DNA from: SIG622 sp045652245
GTDB taxonomy: Bacteria > Bacillota > Clostridia > Oscillospirales > CAG-382
Direction of reading: 5' to 3'
Assembly (NCBI GenBank): GCA_045652245.1
Contig: JAZRTY010000043.1
Coordinates: 5,142 to 69,141 of the forward strand
Length of the DNA: 64,000 nucleotides
Shown here: positions 48,397-58,800 of the stretch, piece by piece
Position numbering within the stretch: the stretch's first letter is position 1
Layout of the letters: each line of letters opens with the position of its first letter
Position numbers and translations under genes: made by a program
The notes under the pieces: model-generated
Told to the model about the DNA's origin: nothing
What the model saw: only the letters and a program-made list of their open reading frames with translations
The model's database searches: none

Positions 48397-50742
48397 TTAT
48401 TTATTAAGATATGAAATAACCGATACGGGAATCAGCCAGAAAAGCTGGATAATAATGCAGAAGACTACATTGAGTGCGGAATTTGTAAGCAAAAGGACTG
48501 CAGAAAGCACGATTCCCAAAATTGCGCTTATCATTTTAATTATATTGTTAATCTTCACGTTTCTTCCCGTTCTCTCGCAAAGAATGAGCATTTCAAGGAA
48601 ATTATGTACACTGCCAAGTGCGATAACGCCCGAGCTTACCTTTTCACATACAACCGGTATATCCTTTGCGCTCTCGCCCTTTATAACGCTGAGTGCATAA
48701 TTTGCTCTTTCAAGGCAACCGAACACAAGGTCGTTATTGACACAAGGGTCGATACTGTTTATGCCGACACAAAGATTTGCCTCCTGCAGCTCGATAAGTG
48801 TCTTTTCAAAATTGGGATTTATCGAATATTTAATATAGAATTTTGAAATTATCCTGCCGTCACGCACCATAAACAGAATACTTCCGTGTGACTGTTCGAA
48901 GGCTGCGTCGACACTATCCGAGATAACTCTTATTCCGTTTGTGTTAAGGTAAGACGAGCTTGCAAGAGTAACACTTCTGCCGTCAACACTGACCTCGATA
49001 GCATCCTGATAAACCCTGAGAAGCTCTACCTTTTCGGTGTTGATTTCAACATCAATCATTTTTGCAAAGATTTTTGAAAGAGGTCCACCGACCTTTGTAT
49101 ATATTCTCGACATGAGAACCACTGCTTCGTCAAGTGCTACATCGGCGTATGTCTTGATGCTTGATACTCTTACGTCCTTTGGTAAAAATACCTCTGTATC
49201 CTCGAAGGCTACAACCGACAGTCCCTTATATTCTTCACTTGCGTTCTGACCTATAAGTGCTGAGCTGATAAGCTTTCCTTTTGTTGCCGCAATATATTTC
49301 GGAAGCGCTGAAACAAGGTATGTGTTTATAGGAAGTGAGGAAATAAATATAATTACAGCACTTGTAATTCCGGTATACACGTCATTTGTGGCAATCGCCA
49401 TAAAAAGTCCTACCACCAAAGACGCCACAAGTACAACAGCACTAAGAAGTCCAAGCTTCTTTTCGTTGTCGGGACGTCTTGAATTCCTTTCAACAAATCC
49501 GTCGTAAACCTCGCCTCGTTTTACCGTGATTACCTTTGCATTTTCCTTATCAATTCTATTTTCAAAGGGTGCTGCCTCACGAGAATCAACCGGCAGCTCA
49601 AATGCACCGAATTTATGTGAGGGTGAGGAGGCAATTCTGAAGGAAGTATCATCTGCACTTGCACGAAGGTAATTGTAAAGTGCAAGCATGAAAAGTGCAA
49701 GACCACCGGCACTGCAGAACAGTCTTATTTCAGAACCAGCCAAAACTCCGAATATCGCAGAGCATACTGCCTGAACAGTACATGCAAGCGTTACGCAAAG
49801 TGCGCAGGATGCCGGCGAAAATCGCTTGTCAAGCATATTCTTAAATCCCTGCGCAAGGCTTTCAATCAGGAACATGGCGCTAAAGAGCATAACCTGAAGG
49901 CAAACCATGGAATAAACAACCGGTATTGCAGGAGTTAATATATCAAGGCAAGGCAGGTTGGCAATAGGGGCAAGCTCTATGTAAAGACCGATTACAAGAA
50001 AAACAGCACAGGAAAGAAGTACCGACATCGCTTTGAGCTTCTTTGTGTAGAATTTATTTATTCCTTCACCCACAGCCCCCTTATCTGACATATCTATCTC
50101 AGAAATAGCGCCAAGGCCACTTGCAATTTTCTTGCTTTCTTTGCTTTGTTTTCTTTCTTTCTTTTCTTTTTTTATCTTTTTTCTGTTCTCGTCCCTTGCT
50201 TCTTCGCTTTCAGGCTCCGAAAATCCGAACAATGTGCCAAGATAGTCGTCAACATTCGTCTCTTCCTCTGTTTCCTCCTGAGAAGCAGGCTTTTCAGCTT
50301 CCGGCTCTTCAAACATTTCAAAACCGATACTGTCATCCTGTGCTTCCTTCTTAGGACTTTCAAAGATTTTTACATCATCCACGTCTTCCTCGACAAACGG
50401 CTCTTCCTTTTCCTCTGTACTCTCGGAAGCTACAGCCTCATTCTCCTCTGTCACAATATCGGTCTGGGCGACGATTACCGTGTCCTCTTCTGTTCCCTCG
50501 CCATCGTCTGCCTTATCTGCGTCTGAAGGAGATTCTGTATCACCCAGAATACTGTCAAGCCAGGCAAGGTCATTTTCTTCTGTCTGGAAAATCTCGTCAA
50601 ATTTCTTTTTCAGCTCATCAATTTTTTCAACGCCGTTATCCGGCTTTTTTTCTGCTTGTTCTCCCTCGTAGCTTCTTATGATATTGTCAAGAGACGGACT
50701 TTTGTTGCCGTCCATTTGTGATGCGTCACGGTTTGTCTGCAT
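48397..50742 (-). CDS. P-type-ATPase-like membrane protein without the phosphorylation motif
   Basis: 781 residues. Residues 1-210 are a very acidic, probably disordered cytoplasmic region (many EE/ED runs) ending in a basic KKIKKEKKERKQ stretch. Then come membrane segments at about 235-255, 270-290, 310-330, 340-360 and a pair at about 430-475. The region after them follows P-type ATPase order (LPKYIAATKGKLISSALIGQ, then SVVAFEDTEVFLPKDV). Where pumps have DKTGT, this has EDTEVF, so the phosphorylated Asp, Lys and Gly are gone. VRDGRIISKFYIKY and GINSIDPCVNND resemble the later P-domain, without a TGD. Two C-terminal spans follow. Likely a non-catalytic regulator or scaffold. Downstream of rlmB. 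Confidence 0.7.
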   Translation of the reverse strand: MQTNRDASQMDGNKSPSLDNIIRSYEGEQAEKKPDNGVEKIDELKKKFDEIFQTEENDLAWLDSILGDTESPSDADKADDGEGTEEDTVIVAQTDIVTEENEAVASESTEEKEEPFVEEDVDDVKIFESPKKEAQDDSIGFEMFEEPEAEKPASQEETEEETNVDDYLGTLFGFSEPESEEARDENRKKIKKEKKERKQSKESKKIASGLGAISEIDMSDKGAVGEGINKFYTKKLKAMSVLLSCAVFLVIGLYIELAPIANLPCLDILTPAIPVVYSMVCLQVMLFSAMFLIESLAQGFKNMLDKRFSPASCALCVTLACTVQAVCSAIFGVLAGSEIRLFCSAGGLALFMLALYNYLRASADDTSFRIASSPSHKFGAFELPVDSREAAPFENRIDKENAKVITVKRGEVYDGFVERNSRRPDNEKKLGLLSAVVLVASLVVGLFMAIATNDVYTGITSAVIIFISSLPINTYLVSALPKYIAATKGKLISSALIGQNASEEYKGLSVVAFEDTEVFLPKDVRVSSIKTYADVALDEAVVLMSRIYTKVGGPLSKIFAKMIDVEINTEKVELLRVYQDAIEVSVDGRSVTLASSSYLNTNGIRVISDSVDAAFEQSHGSILFMVRDGRIISKFYIKYSINPNFEKTLIELQEANLCVGINSIDPCVNNDLVFGCLERANYALSVIKGESAKDIPVVCEKVSSGVIALGSVHNFLEMLILCERTGRNVKINNIIKMISAILGIVLSAVLLLTNSALNVVFCIIIQLFWLIPVSVISYLNK

Positions 50743-50790
50743 AACATTTACTTCCTTTCATAAGTTTTCATATTCCGGTTTTTCGTACTT

Positions 50791-51633
50791 TCAGCCCCTC
50801 TGCCTTATTACCTCATAAAGAAGCACTGCAGCAGCTGTCGAAACATTGAGAGAATTAACCTTTCCCTTCATCGGGATTGACACAATATAGTCTGAATTCT
50901 TCTTAACTATATCTGAAACGCCGTTTTCCTCACTTCCAAGGACTATAGCGCACGGGCAATTATAATCGGCTTCTGTGTAGCTGGCTCCGTCTGCCTCTGC
51001 TGCAAAAATCCAGAAGCCCAGGTCCTTGAGCTTTCGTATCGTGTCGCTTATATTCGAGCATTTAACTGCCATTATATGCTCGGTAGCACCTGCCGAGGCT
51101 TTAACTACTGCAGGGGTAATTCCCGCGGCTCTGCGCTTCGGAAGTATAATTCCGTGAGCACCTGCTCCTTCGGCACAACGTATTATCGCGCCGAGATTGT
51201 GTGGGTCGGAGATTCCGTCACATATTACTACAAGCGGCTTTTCTCCACGTTCACGTGCTGCCTCTATAACTTCTTCGAGTGATACATATTCCATCTCGGA
51301 TGCTATTGCAACAATCCCCTGATGCTGCTCATATCCACACAGAGCATCAAGCTTTTTCTTGTCAACCTCTATTACCGGAATGCCACGTTCTATTGCCTGG
51401 GCCACAAGAACTGTAATAGAGCCCTCCCTGTCCCCTTCACGGACAAAGATTTTTTCAACATCACGACCGGATTTAAGAAGCTCTCTTACAGCATTTCTGC
51501 CGGGAATTGCACCGTTTGAAAGCTCCTCGTTTTTTTCCTCGCTCTGCACAGCATACGGCTTTCCCGCTTTTCTTCGTTCATCAGCTCTGTATGCACTTTT
51601 TTTATTTTTATTATTCTTATATTTTTCTGCCAT
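50791..51633 (-). CDS. rlmB: 23S rRNA (guanosine-2'-O-)-methyltransferase RlmB (SpoU/TrmH family)
   Basis: 280 residues from the ATG at 51633 (MAEKYKNNKNKKSAYR), with GGAGG 8 bases upstream; a GTG six bases earlier is too close to it. A basic N-terminal tail of 35 residues precedes the L30e-like substrate-binding domain (GRNAVRELLKSGRDVEKIFV). The SPOUT knot carries the three family motifs: CDGISDPHNLGAIIRCAEGA, VLGSEENGVSD and SIPMKGKVNSLNVSTAAAVLL. It methylates a conserved guanosine in the 23S rRNA peptidyl-transferase loop. tRNA TrmH is the closest alternative. Transcribed before the pseudo-P-type ATPase gene (gap 48 bases). Confidence 0.94.
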   Translation of the reverse strand: MAEKYKNNKNKKSAYRADERRKAGKPYAVQSEEKNEELSNGAIPGRNAVRELLKSGRDVEKIFVREGDREGSITVLVAQAIERGIPVIEVDKKKLDALCGYEQHQGIVAIASEMEYVSLEEVIEAARERGEKPLVVICDGISDPHNLGAIIRCAEGAGAHGIILPKRRAAGITPAVVKASAGATEHIMAVKCSNISDTIRKLKDLGFWIFAAEADGASYTEADYNCPCAIVLGSEENGVSDIVKKNSDYIVSIPMKGKVNSLNVSTAAAVLLYEVIRQRG

Positions 51634-51874
51634 CGGCACTACCTCCGAAACAAGTGCAAAAATAGTTATATTTTCATATTCTATTTAATTATACCATACT
51701 TTTTTCGATTTGTACATAACAAATTCTGTATTATTTACAATAATTTACAATTAGAACAATTTTTTAACAAATTATTACCCTTTTTTTGAGTTTTGTCTGT
51801 TTAAAAGCGGCTTTTGCAATTTATGGCGTGTCAAAACACCATACCACAACTTTACAGAAAATGGGAATCATTCC

Positions 51875-51904
51875 TTGTAAAAAGAAGCACGAAAATGTTA
51901 TTAT
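51875..51904 (+). promoter_or_regulatory. Candidate promoter of spo0A and leader
   Basis: TTGTAA (51875-51880), 18-base spacer, TATTAT (51899-51904), 150 bases upstream of spo0A. The leader holds hairpins TTGACTTCTTTAGTCAA (about 51937-51953) and AAAAGAGCT...AGCTTTT (about 51986-52010), and an AGTCGAA word near 51970 that is close to a 0A box. The rest of 51634-52054 shows no gene. Sigma-H control cannot be judged by eye. Confidence 0.4.
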
Positions 51905-52054
51905 ATAGGAACCAAAATCAAAAGATAAAGCATTTTGACTTCTTTAGTCAACAAAGATAAAAAGCTAAAGTCGAATAATGTTTTAAAAGAGCTTACTGCA
52001 GGAGCTTTTAGGTTTTGAAGCTTGAATTTGTAAAAAATGAAAGGATAAAAATAT

Positions 52055-52852
52055 ATGAATATAAGACTTTATATTGCCGATCAGAACAGTATTTTCAGAA
52101 AAAATGTAACAGACTACTTTTTAGGCTCAAGTATAACAATCGTGGGTCAAACCGGTAACGGTAATGAAGCAGCAAAGGAGATATGCGAGCTGTCGCCCGA
52201 TGTCGTGCTGCTCGACCTGTGGCTGACAGGTCTTGACGGAGCAGACCTTATCCGTAATGTTCGCCGAAAAATGAAGGAGCCGCCGCATTTTATTATTGCA
52301 ACTGCAATAAACAACATAACAGTCATTGAGGATGCAATTGAAGCAGGTGCCGCTTTCTGTATTATGAAGCCCTGTGAGCTTGTAAATTTATCGAATAAAA
52401 TTCATAAGATATGTGTTATGAAAAGCTCTGTTTCGCTTGAAAAGCAGGAGGAAAGGAGTAAGAAAACCGACATTGAGGGGCAGATTACAAAGCTTATTCA
52501 CCTTGTTGGAATCCCTGCTCACATAAAGGGGTATCAGTATTTGCGAAGTGCAATAATGATGACCTATGAAAAGCCCGAGCTTATAAATTCGGTAACAAAA
52601 GAGCTTTATCCGACAATCGCAAAGCTTTACGGAACAACAAGCTCAAGGGTAGAGCGAGCAATCCGCCACGCAATTGAGGTTGCGTGGGACAGAGGAGACT
52701 ATGAGGTGCTTTCCGAAATGTTCGGCTATACCGTACAAAGAGCAAAGGGAAAACCCACTAATTCCGAATTTATTGCTCTGATTTCCGACAATCTGCGACT
52801 TATGAATAAGAATGAAAACAACAACTCAGTAAGTGAAGTTGTTAGGGTGTAA
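52055..52852 (+). CDS. spo0A: Sporulation master regulator Spo0A
   Basis: 265 residues, the family length. N-terminal receiver: phosphoacceptor Asp54 in VVLLDLWLTGLDG, switch Thr in FIIATAINN and Lys in CIMKPCE. The C-terminal sigA-like DNA-binding domain is diagnostic: IPAHIKGYQYLRSAI, then TTSSRVERAIRHAIEVAWDRG, which contacts 0A boxes. It controls entry into sporulation. Odd point: the usual acidic pair at the start of receivers (Asp-Asp) is Asp9-Gln10 here, losing one Mg ligand. AAAGGA precedes the ATG. A small repeat element begins right after the stop. Confidence 0.96.
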   Translation: MNIRLYIADQNSIFRKNVTDYFLGSSITIVGQTGNGNEAAKEICELSPDVVLLDLWLTGLDGADLIRNVRRKMKEPPHFIIATAINNITVIEDAIEAGAAFCIMKPCELVNLSNKIHKICVMKSSVSLEKQEERSKKTDIEGQITKLIHLVGIPAHIKGYQYLRSAIMMTYEKPELINSVTKELYPTIAKLYGTTSSRVERAIRHAIEVAWDRGDYEVLSEMFGYTVQRAKGKPTNSEFIALISDNLRLMNKNENNNSVSEVVRV

Positions 52853-52860
52853 AAAACGAA

Positions 52861-53018
52861 GCCTTCCCCTTGAAGAGAAGGTATTAAACATAACGAACTG
52901 ATACGGCGTTTATTCTAATCCCATAAACTGTAATTCCACCTCATCCGAATTTTGCTTCGCAAAACCCACCTTCCCCTCAAGGGGAAGGCTAAAAAAGGCT
53001 CCCTCACAGAGGAAGGCA
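52861..53018. mobile_element. Miniature inverted-repeat element (MITE-like), about 158 bp
   Basis: Begins GCCTTCCCCTTGAAGAGAAGG and ends ...GAGGAAGGC. The inner part has 23-bp arms at 52860-52882 and 52968-52990 that are reverse complements at 21 of 23 positions. It is flanked by AAAAAACGAA at 52851-52860 and 53019-53028, a candidate 10-bp target duplication. No ORF. It contains TTTTGCTTCGCAAAA, a hairpin like those in the 25.7-26.2 kb repeats. Confidence 0.7.
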
Positions 53019-53027
53019 AAAAAACGA

Positions 53028-53057
53028 ACAATCCCCCGTTTTCACGGGGGATTATTA
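53028..53057. terminator. Bidirectional terminator between spo0A and typA
   Basis: AATCCCCCGT/ACGGGGGATT stem (53030-53053) with TTTC loop and flanking A/T runs. Confidence 0.88.
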
Positions 53058-53072
53058 TATTTACTTCAGCCC

Positions 53073-54899
53073 TTACTGCTTTTTAAGCTTTGCATATGCC
53101 TTTGCTCTTTCGGCATTGTTGAGAATAGCCTTACGAAGTCTTATATTCGTCGGAGTTACCTCGATAAGCTCATCTTCATTTATATACTCAATTGCTTCCT
53201 CAAGCGAGAAGAACTTGGGAGTAATAAGACGGAGAGCTTCGTCGGCACCTGTTGAACGAACTGCTGTCATATGCTTTTTCTTACATACATTTACAACAAT
53301 ATCGTCGCTCTTTGGGGTTTCTCCAACAATCTGTCCCTCATAAACATCCATAGCCTCTTTGACGAACATAACGCCTCTGTCCTGTACCTGGAAAATTCCG
53401 TATCTTGTTGTTACGCCGTTCTCGTATGCTATAAGAGAACCGGAATCTCTCTTTATAATTTCACCACGTACGCTCTCATAGCCATAGAAAATTGAAGAAA
53501 GTATGCCTTCACCGTGAGTATCTGTCAGAAATTCATTTCTGTATCCGAAAAGCCCTCTTGTCGGGATTCTGTACTGAAGCTTCATTCTGTCACCCCTTGG
53601 CTGCATATCAACAAGCTCGCCTTTTCTCTCGCCGAGTCTTTGCATAACTGCACCCATATATTCTTCAGGCACCTCGCAGATAACCTCTTCAATAGGCTCA
53701 CACAGTACTCCGTCAATTTCTTTTGTCAGTACCTTCGGTGCACTTACCTGCATTTCGTATCCTTCACGACGCATTGTTTCGATAAGGATAGACAGGTGCA
53801 TTTCACCTCTGCCTGCAACCTTGAAGCTTTCGGTTGAATCTGTTTCGGAAACACGAAGGGAAACATCCTTTAATAGCTCTCTGAAAAGTCTTGCACGAAG
53901 ATGACGGGAAGTACAGAATTTACCCTCTTTACCTGCAAAGGGGGAATCGTTTACCGAGAAGGTCATCTCAAGTGTGGGCTCGGAAATCTTCACAAAAGGC
54001 AGCGCTTCCGGCTCTGTAGGTGAGCAGATAGTATCCCCGATTGTAACATCGGCAATACCCGAAAGGCATACAATATCACCGGCACTAACCTCGTCAACCG
54101 AGTTCTTGCCAAGTCCGTCAATCTGATAGAGGTTTACAATCTTTGAACGGTAATCCTCGTGTACTCCGTTATAATTTGTAACAATAACATCTGCATTTTT
54201 CTTGATTGTACCTCGTTCTACTCTGCCTATTGCGATTCTGCCGACATAGTCATTATAGTCAATAGAGGAAACAAGCATCTGGGGAGCACCCTCGACATCA
54301 ACATCGGGTGGGTCTATATGATTTACAATCGTTTCAAAGAGCGCTTCAAGATTTTCGTCCTGCGCTTCTGCATTCAAAGATGCCGTTCCGTTTCTGCCCG
54401 AACAGAAAACAATAGGGCTGTTAATCTGGTCATCATCTGCATCAAGGTCAATAAAGAGTTCAAGAATTTCGTCTATAACCTCGTCAATGCGTGCTCCGGG
54501 CTTATCAATCTTATTTATAACAATTACTACCTTGTGTCCGAGCTCAAGAGCCTTGCCAAGAACAAATCTTGTCTGTGGCATCGGACCTTCCTGTGCATCA
54601 ACGAGAAGCAACACGCCGTCAACCATTTTAAGAACTCTCTCAACCTCACCACCAAAGTCGGCGTGTCCGGGGGTATCAACTACATTTATTTTTACATCCT
54701 TATAGACAAGAGAGGTGTTCTTTGCAAGAATTGTAATCCCTCTTTCCTTTTCAAGGTCGTTTGAGTCCATTACCCTCTCGGATACCACCTGATTCTCTCT
54801 GAATGTACCACTTTGCTTTAGCATTTCGTCTACAAGTGTTGTCTTACCGTGGTCAACGTGGGCAACTATTGCAATATTGCGAAGTTCATTTCTTAACAT
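53073..54899 (-). CDS. typA: Translational GTPase TypA/BipA
   Basis: 608 residues, the family size. Ribosome-associated GTPase of the EF-G superfamily, involved in stress and low-temperature ribosome assembly. G1 AHVDHGKTTLVDEML, G2 ERGITILAKN, G3 DTPGHADFGGEVER, G4 VINKIDKP, then domain II and the C-terminal BipA-specific domain (RGLFGYRNEFLTDTHGEG, KKKHMTAVRSTGADEAL). No operon partner; a promoter lies 60 bases upstream and a terminator follows. Confidence 0.97.
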   Translation of the reverse strand: MLRNELRNIAIVAHVDHGKTTLVDEMLKQSGTFRENQVVSERVMDSNDLEKERGITILAKNTSLVYKDVKINVVDTPGHADFGGEVERVLKMVDGVLLLVDAQEGPMPQTRFVLGKALELGHKVVIVINKIDKPGARIDEVIDEILELFIDLDADDDQINSPIVFCSGRNGTASLNAEAQDENLEALFETIVNHIDPPDVDVEGAPQMLVSSIDYNDYVGRIAIGRVERGTIKKNADVIVTNYNGVHEDYRSKIVNLYQIDGLGKNSVDEVSAGDIVCLSGIADVTIGDTICSPTEPEALPFVKISEPTLEMTFSVNDSPFAGKEGKFCTSRHLRARLFRELLKDVSLRVSETDSTESFKVAGRGEMHLSILIETMRREGYEMQVSAPKVLTKEIDGVLCEPIEEVICEVPEEYMGAVMQRLGERKGELVDMQPRGDRMKLQYRIPTRGLFGYRNEFLTDTHGEGILSSIFYGYESVRGEIIKRDSGSLIAYENGVTTRYGIFQVQDRGVMFVKEAMDVYEGQIVGETPKSDDIVVNVCKKKHMTAVRSTGADEALRLITPKFFSLEEAIEYINEDELIEVTPTNIRLRKAILNNAERAKAYAKLKKQ

Positions 54900-54959
54900 C
54901 TGCGACGTCCTTTCCTTTTACTTCAAATCTTATATCATATAATTTTATCACAATATTTA

Positions 54960-54988
54960 ATTATATAACAAATAGCACTGTATGTCAA
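54960..54988 (-). promoter_or_regulatory. Promoter of typA
   Basis: Minus strand: TTGACA (54983-54988), 17-base spacer, TATAAT (54960-54965); perfect consensus. Confidence 0.88.
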
Positions 54989-55042
54989 TTACATATACAA
55001 TATTATTTCAAATATTTTACATTTTACGCAATTTATGTACGG

Positions 55043-55735
55043 CTAAAGTATTGGTTCTTGAAAAACCTCTTTATTCAGAATACTTGAAAAAAGGTTAAAG
55101 GGGTATTTATCCTCCGGCAAGAGGCGGATATCAATTTCTTTTTTCGTAAACGGATGTAAAAAGCTGAGTCTTGCTGCAAAAAGCGCAATACTTCCACGAT
55201 TTGTATGGCTTCCGTACTTTCCGTCACCAAAAAGTGGCATTTGTCTGCTTGCAAACTGTGTTCTTATCTGATGTGTTCTACCGGTATGGAGTTTTATTCT
55301 TACAAGCGACAAGATTCCGTCCTCGCTCTGTACAGTGCAGAGTGTTCTGTATTCAAGACTTGCTTCCTTTACACCCTTTCGCATTTTGTCTGTTACAAAG
55401 GTTTTCCCACTTGTGCTGTCCCGAAACAGCAAATCACGATATATGCCACAATCCTCACTCGGTTTTCCGTGAACTACTGCAAAATATTCCTTACAAAGCT
55501 TTTGCTCTGCCACAAGTGCCGAAAACTTCCCTGCAGCCTGCTTGTTTTTCGCAAGAAGTATCGCACCTGCCACATTTCTGTCGAGTCTATGCACAACAAA
55601 AAGATTATCAATTTCGTTTTCTCTGCAAAGTACGTCGGCTATTCCCTCTTGTCCGTCTGCTGTAGGCTCCGACGGAACTCCACAGGGCTTTTCGCATATT
55701 AAAATATTCTTGTCCTTGTAGAGTATTTTTATCAT
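55043..55735 (-). CDS. RluA-family pseudouridine synthase
   Basis: 230 residues from the ATG at 55735 (MIKILYKDKNILICEKPCGV), with AGAGGAAA upstream; an in-frame extension to 55768 is upstream of that site. Catalytic Asp in VHRLDRNVAGAILLAKN; LLEVELHTGRTHQIR-like KLHTGRTHQIRTQFA, the second family block, and PLFGDGKYG. No N-terminal S4 domain, so it is the short RluA/YlyB-like type. The target is rRNA or tRNA uridine, not identifiable here. Confidence 0.9.
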   Translation of the reverse strand: MIKILYKDKNILICEKPCGVPSEPTADGQEGIADVLCRENEIDNLFVVHRLDRNVAGAILLAKNKQAAGKFSALVAEQKLCKEYFAVVHGKPSEDCGIYRDLLFRDSTSGKTFVTDKMRKGVKEASLEYRTLCTVQSEDGILSLVRIKLHTGRTHQIRTQFASRQMPLFGDGKYGSHTNRGSIALFAARLSFLHPFTKKEIDIRLLPEDKYPFNLFSSILNKEVFQEPIL

Positions 55736-55771
55736 AAAATTTCCTCTTTTTAAGCTTTCCACTTTCATTGT

Positions 55772-55804
55772 AAAAGCGAGATACCGTCACAGTATCCCGC
55801 TTTT
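55772..55804 (-). terminator. Intrinsic terminator after the large SLH protein gene
   Basis: AAAAGCGAGATAC/GTATCCCGCTTTT stem (55772-55804) with one A.C mismatch; 21 bases past the stop at 55825. Confidence 0.88.
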
Positions 55805-55824
55805 CACTTAAATATTAGTCTTAC

Positions 55825-58800
55825 TTAGTTGAGATTTTCAAGTGTACTTTCAAGTGCGTCGTAACGAACAACCACAACAAGCTCTGCGTGTTCAAAGTCG
55901 TCATCATTCTTGATTTCGGAAGAAGCAATGAACGCTACAAGAGGAAGATCCTTATTTTCTCCACATCTGTAGGTCTTTGCTGTAGATGAAAGGAAGCTTG
56001 CAGATTTCTTTTCGATTGTCTCTGCTTCAAGATCAAGGTAGGTTACAATAGTCTTGCTGTCAACCTTGAAGAGCTTTTCTTCATCATATACAGACAACAA
56101 GCCCATGTCGCCATCAAAGAATTCAATTCTTCTCAGACCCAGTCCCTGTTCATCCTTGGTTATTTCATCAGTTGCTACCTTACCAAGTACTTCAACACTA
56201 CCCATCTTATTGCTTTCTGAAATATAACCCTTGGTTGTAAGCGGGTATATAGCATTTTCAAAGCCGTCAGGAAGGTCATTTGTTGCTTCGTATTCCTCTT
56301 CTATTGTACCTGTGAAGGGGTTGTAAACGTCATAATACTTAATATATTCGTCATCAACCTTTGCAGTCTTAACACTCTTAATGATTCTGTAATCATAAAT
56401 GTTTCTTACATAACCTTCTTCTTCGCTGTCCATCTGAGCATACATATAAACGAGGTTTTCGATAAGAGATGAGCCGGGATTATTCTTTACAATATACTTC
56501 ACGTTAGTAAGTGTATTAGTGGGTCCCCATTCCGGCATTGTATCCTTTGTGTATGTCTTGAACACCTTTTCACCGTGCTCATCAACAGTCTCAATTACAA
56601 TAACGGTAGTATCAAGAATATCAAGATATCTGAAGGGAGAAACCGCAGCATTATTATACTGACTACCATTTACGCCAACAAACTGATAGTAACCGTTTGT
56701 TCTCTTAATCAGAGCAGGTGTATCTATGCCGGTGTTATCCTGGTAAACATAGAATACATCTTCATCCGCGGTCTTGAGCTTTTCGGGGTCGCTGTGTGCA
56801 TCAGCCGGAGCAACCTTGAAAATATACTCATCCTTCGAATTCTTTGTATATGAAAGAAGCTTTCCGAGATAATTTGAGAAGTCATATCTGCCCGGATAAT
56901 CCTCGCTTTCGGGTGTCGTCGAATCTACCTTTGCAGGTACATCTACTCTGACTCCGTCAATGAGTGCCGGCACATAATCAGCAGTCTTCATAAGAACGCC
57001 GTTTTCAACCTTACCAACCGGTACAGAGAGACAATATTCGCCTGTATCGTCATTCGGGAAAATAATTGCGTACTTTTCAGGAAGCAATGTATCGGCAGGC
57101 TTTACATGAAGTACGATATTGTCAACTGCCGCAAACAAATATTCCTTTTCAAGGTCATCCTTTGTATAATACATATCGGTGTATGCTGAATTCACATAAA
57201 GAACATTTGCCATACTGTAGTATCTTGCAGCGCTCAGTGTTGACGGTCTGCCGGTATTGACAGGAAGACCTATATATGTATACTGACCGGAAGAGTACGA
57301 GTAGGCTTTACCGTTGAAATAACGGCTGCTAATGCTACCATCATTTGCCAGGTCGTATTTATCAAACTTCAATGTCTGATATGTAAGCTCCTGTGTTGCG
57401 GTAACCTTCATATAGTTTGCAGGACCGTTGACATATCCTTTGATTATCTGACCGTCAAGGAAGTCTATACCTGCATTCGTAGCGCCGTAGGTATAAATAG
57501 TAGGAACTTCCTTTGCTTCATAAACGGGACCGTAGTTGAAAAGAGCTCTGCCGTTAGGCTCTTGACCTGTAATCCTGTCGAATTCAACATTATGAGCTTC
57601 GTTGAAGGTCTGAACGTCATCTGTTTCCGCAACACCTGCAGTATAGGGCTTATACCAGATATACTCAATTCGTCCGTCTCCGTCTGAATCCCAAACGTCA
57701 AGCTCATAGGTCTTTGTGCTTGTGCTTGTCAGATTGAACATCATTCCCTTGTAAAGTCCCCAGGGAGAATAAAGTCCTCCGCCTCTTTCATCGTGGTATT
57801 CATCCTTGAGGATTACTTCTCTGCCGGCCATACCGTTAGAATCATAATCTACACCAACAAGTCCGGTCTGACTCCAATATTCATATCCTCTTCCAAGAGC
57901 ATCCCTGTGCGACTTGAAGTTATAGTCCTGCACAAATTCCTCTGACTTGGGATCTCTCTGTGTAGCATCAAGATATATAAAGGAAGCATTGTCTGCGTTC
58001 TGTGCTTCATAAGATATTTCAGAAGGTCTGATGAATGACCAGGGAGCATTAAAGAGGTATCCGTTAAGATTACCCACAGTTACCTTTCCTGTGAACTTCT
58101 TAATCTTATTTCCGTATGCATCAATGAACATATAGTCCTTTTTAGCAGTACCCGCAGAAAGTTCAAATATTCCGGAACCACCGGCAACGGCTTCCTTCTT
58201 CTCACCGATAACGTTTGAAGCATAAATTTCAATATCGCCGTCGTCTTCAGCATAATAAATGCTGATGTCAAGCAGGAAAAGATCGTCGGGTGTACCGGGA
58301 AGCTTAAGGCTTTCAAGGTCAATTTCACCGAATAAATCCTCATCTCCGGCATATTCATCATCAAATACAGAAAGACGTACAAGCTCGTCTCCTTCTTTTG
58401 TCTGCTTGAAATTGTCAAGAGAATAGTTAGGAGTTGCCACAACTCTCTGTACTGTCTTCTTCATATTGTAAATCTTGGATGCTATAGTGTCATATACAGT
58501 ATAAGGTCTTATTTCAACAAGATTGAGATAAGCCTCAAGTGTATCGGGATTAACCTCTTCGTATATGTTCTCATATGCTGTGTTGCCTGTTCCCATATTT
58601 GCAAAGAAGGCATTATAAAGGAGAACCGCAACATCTCCTCTTGTGAGTGCTGTTGTATAGTCAACCTTTGAGCTGAGTCCTTTATCAAGTCCGATTTCCT
58701 CTGCCTTTTCAATATAACCTATAGGATATGACAAAACGCCTGTCTTTTCATGTTCAAGGGCACGAACGAGCATGGTATATGCATCCTGAAGGATAATAGA

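Noticed and set aside
51960..51985. 0A box upstream of spo0A
   Set aside because: AGTCGAA near 51970 is close to the consensus but is a single short match; not listed as a site of its own.
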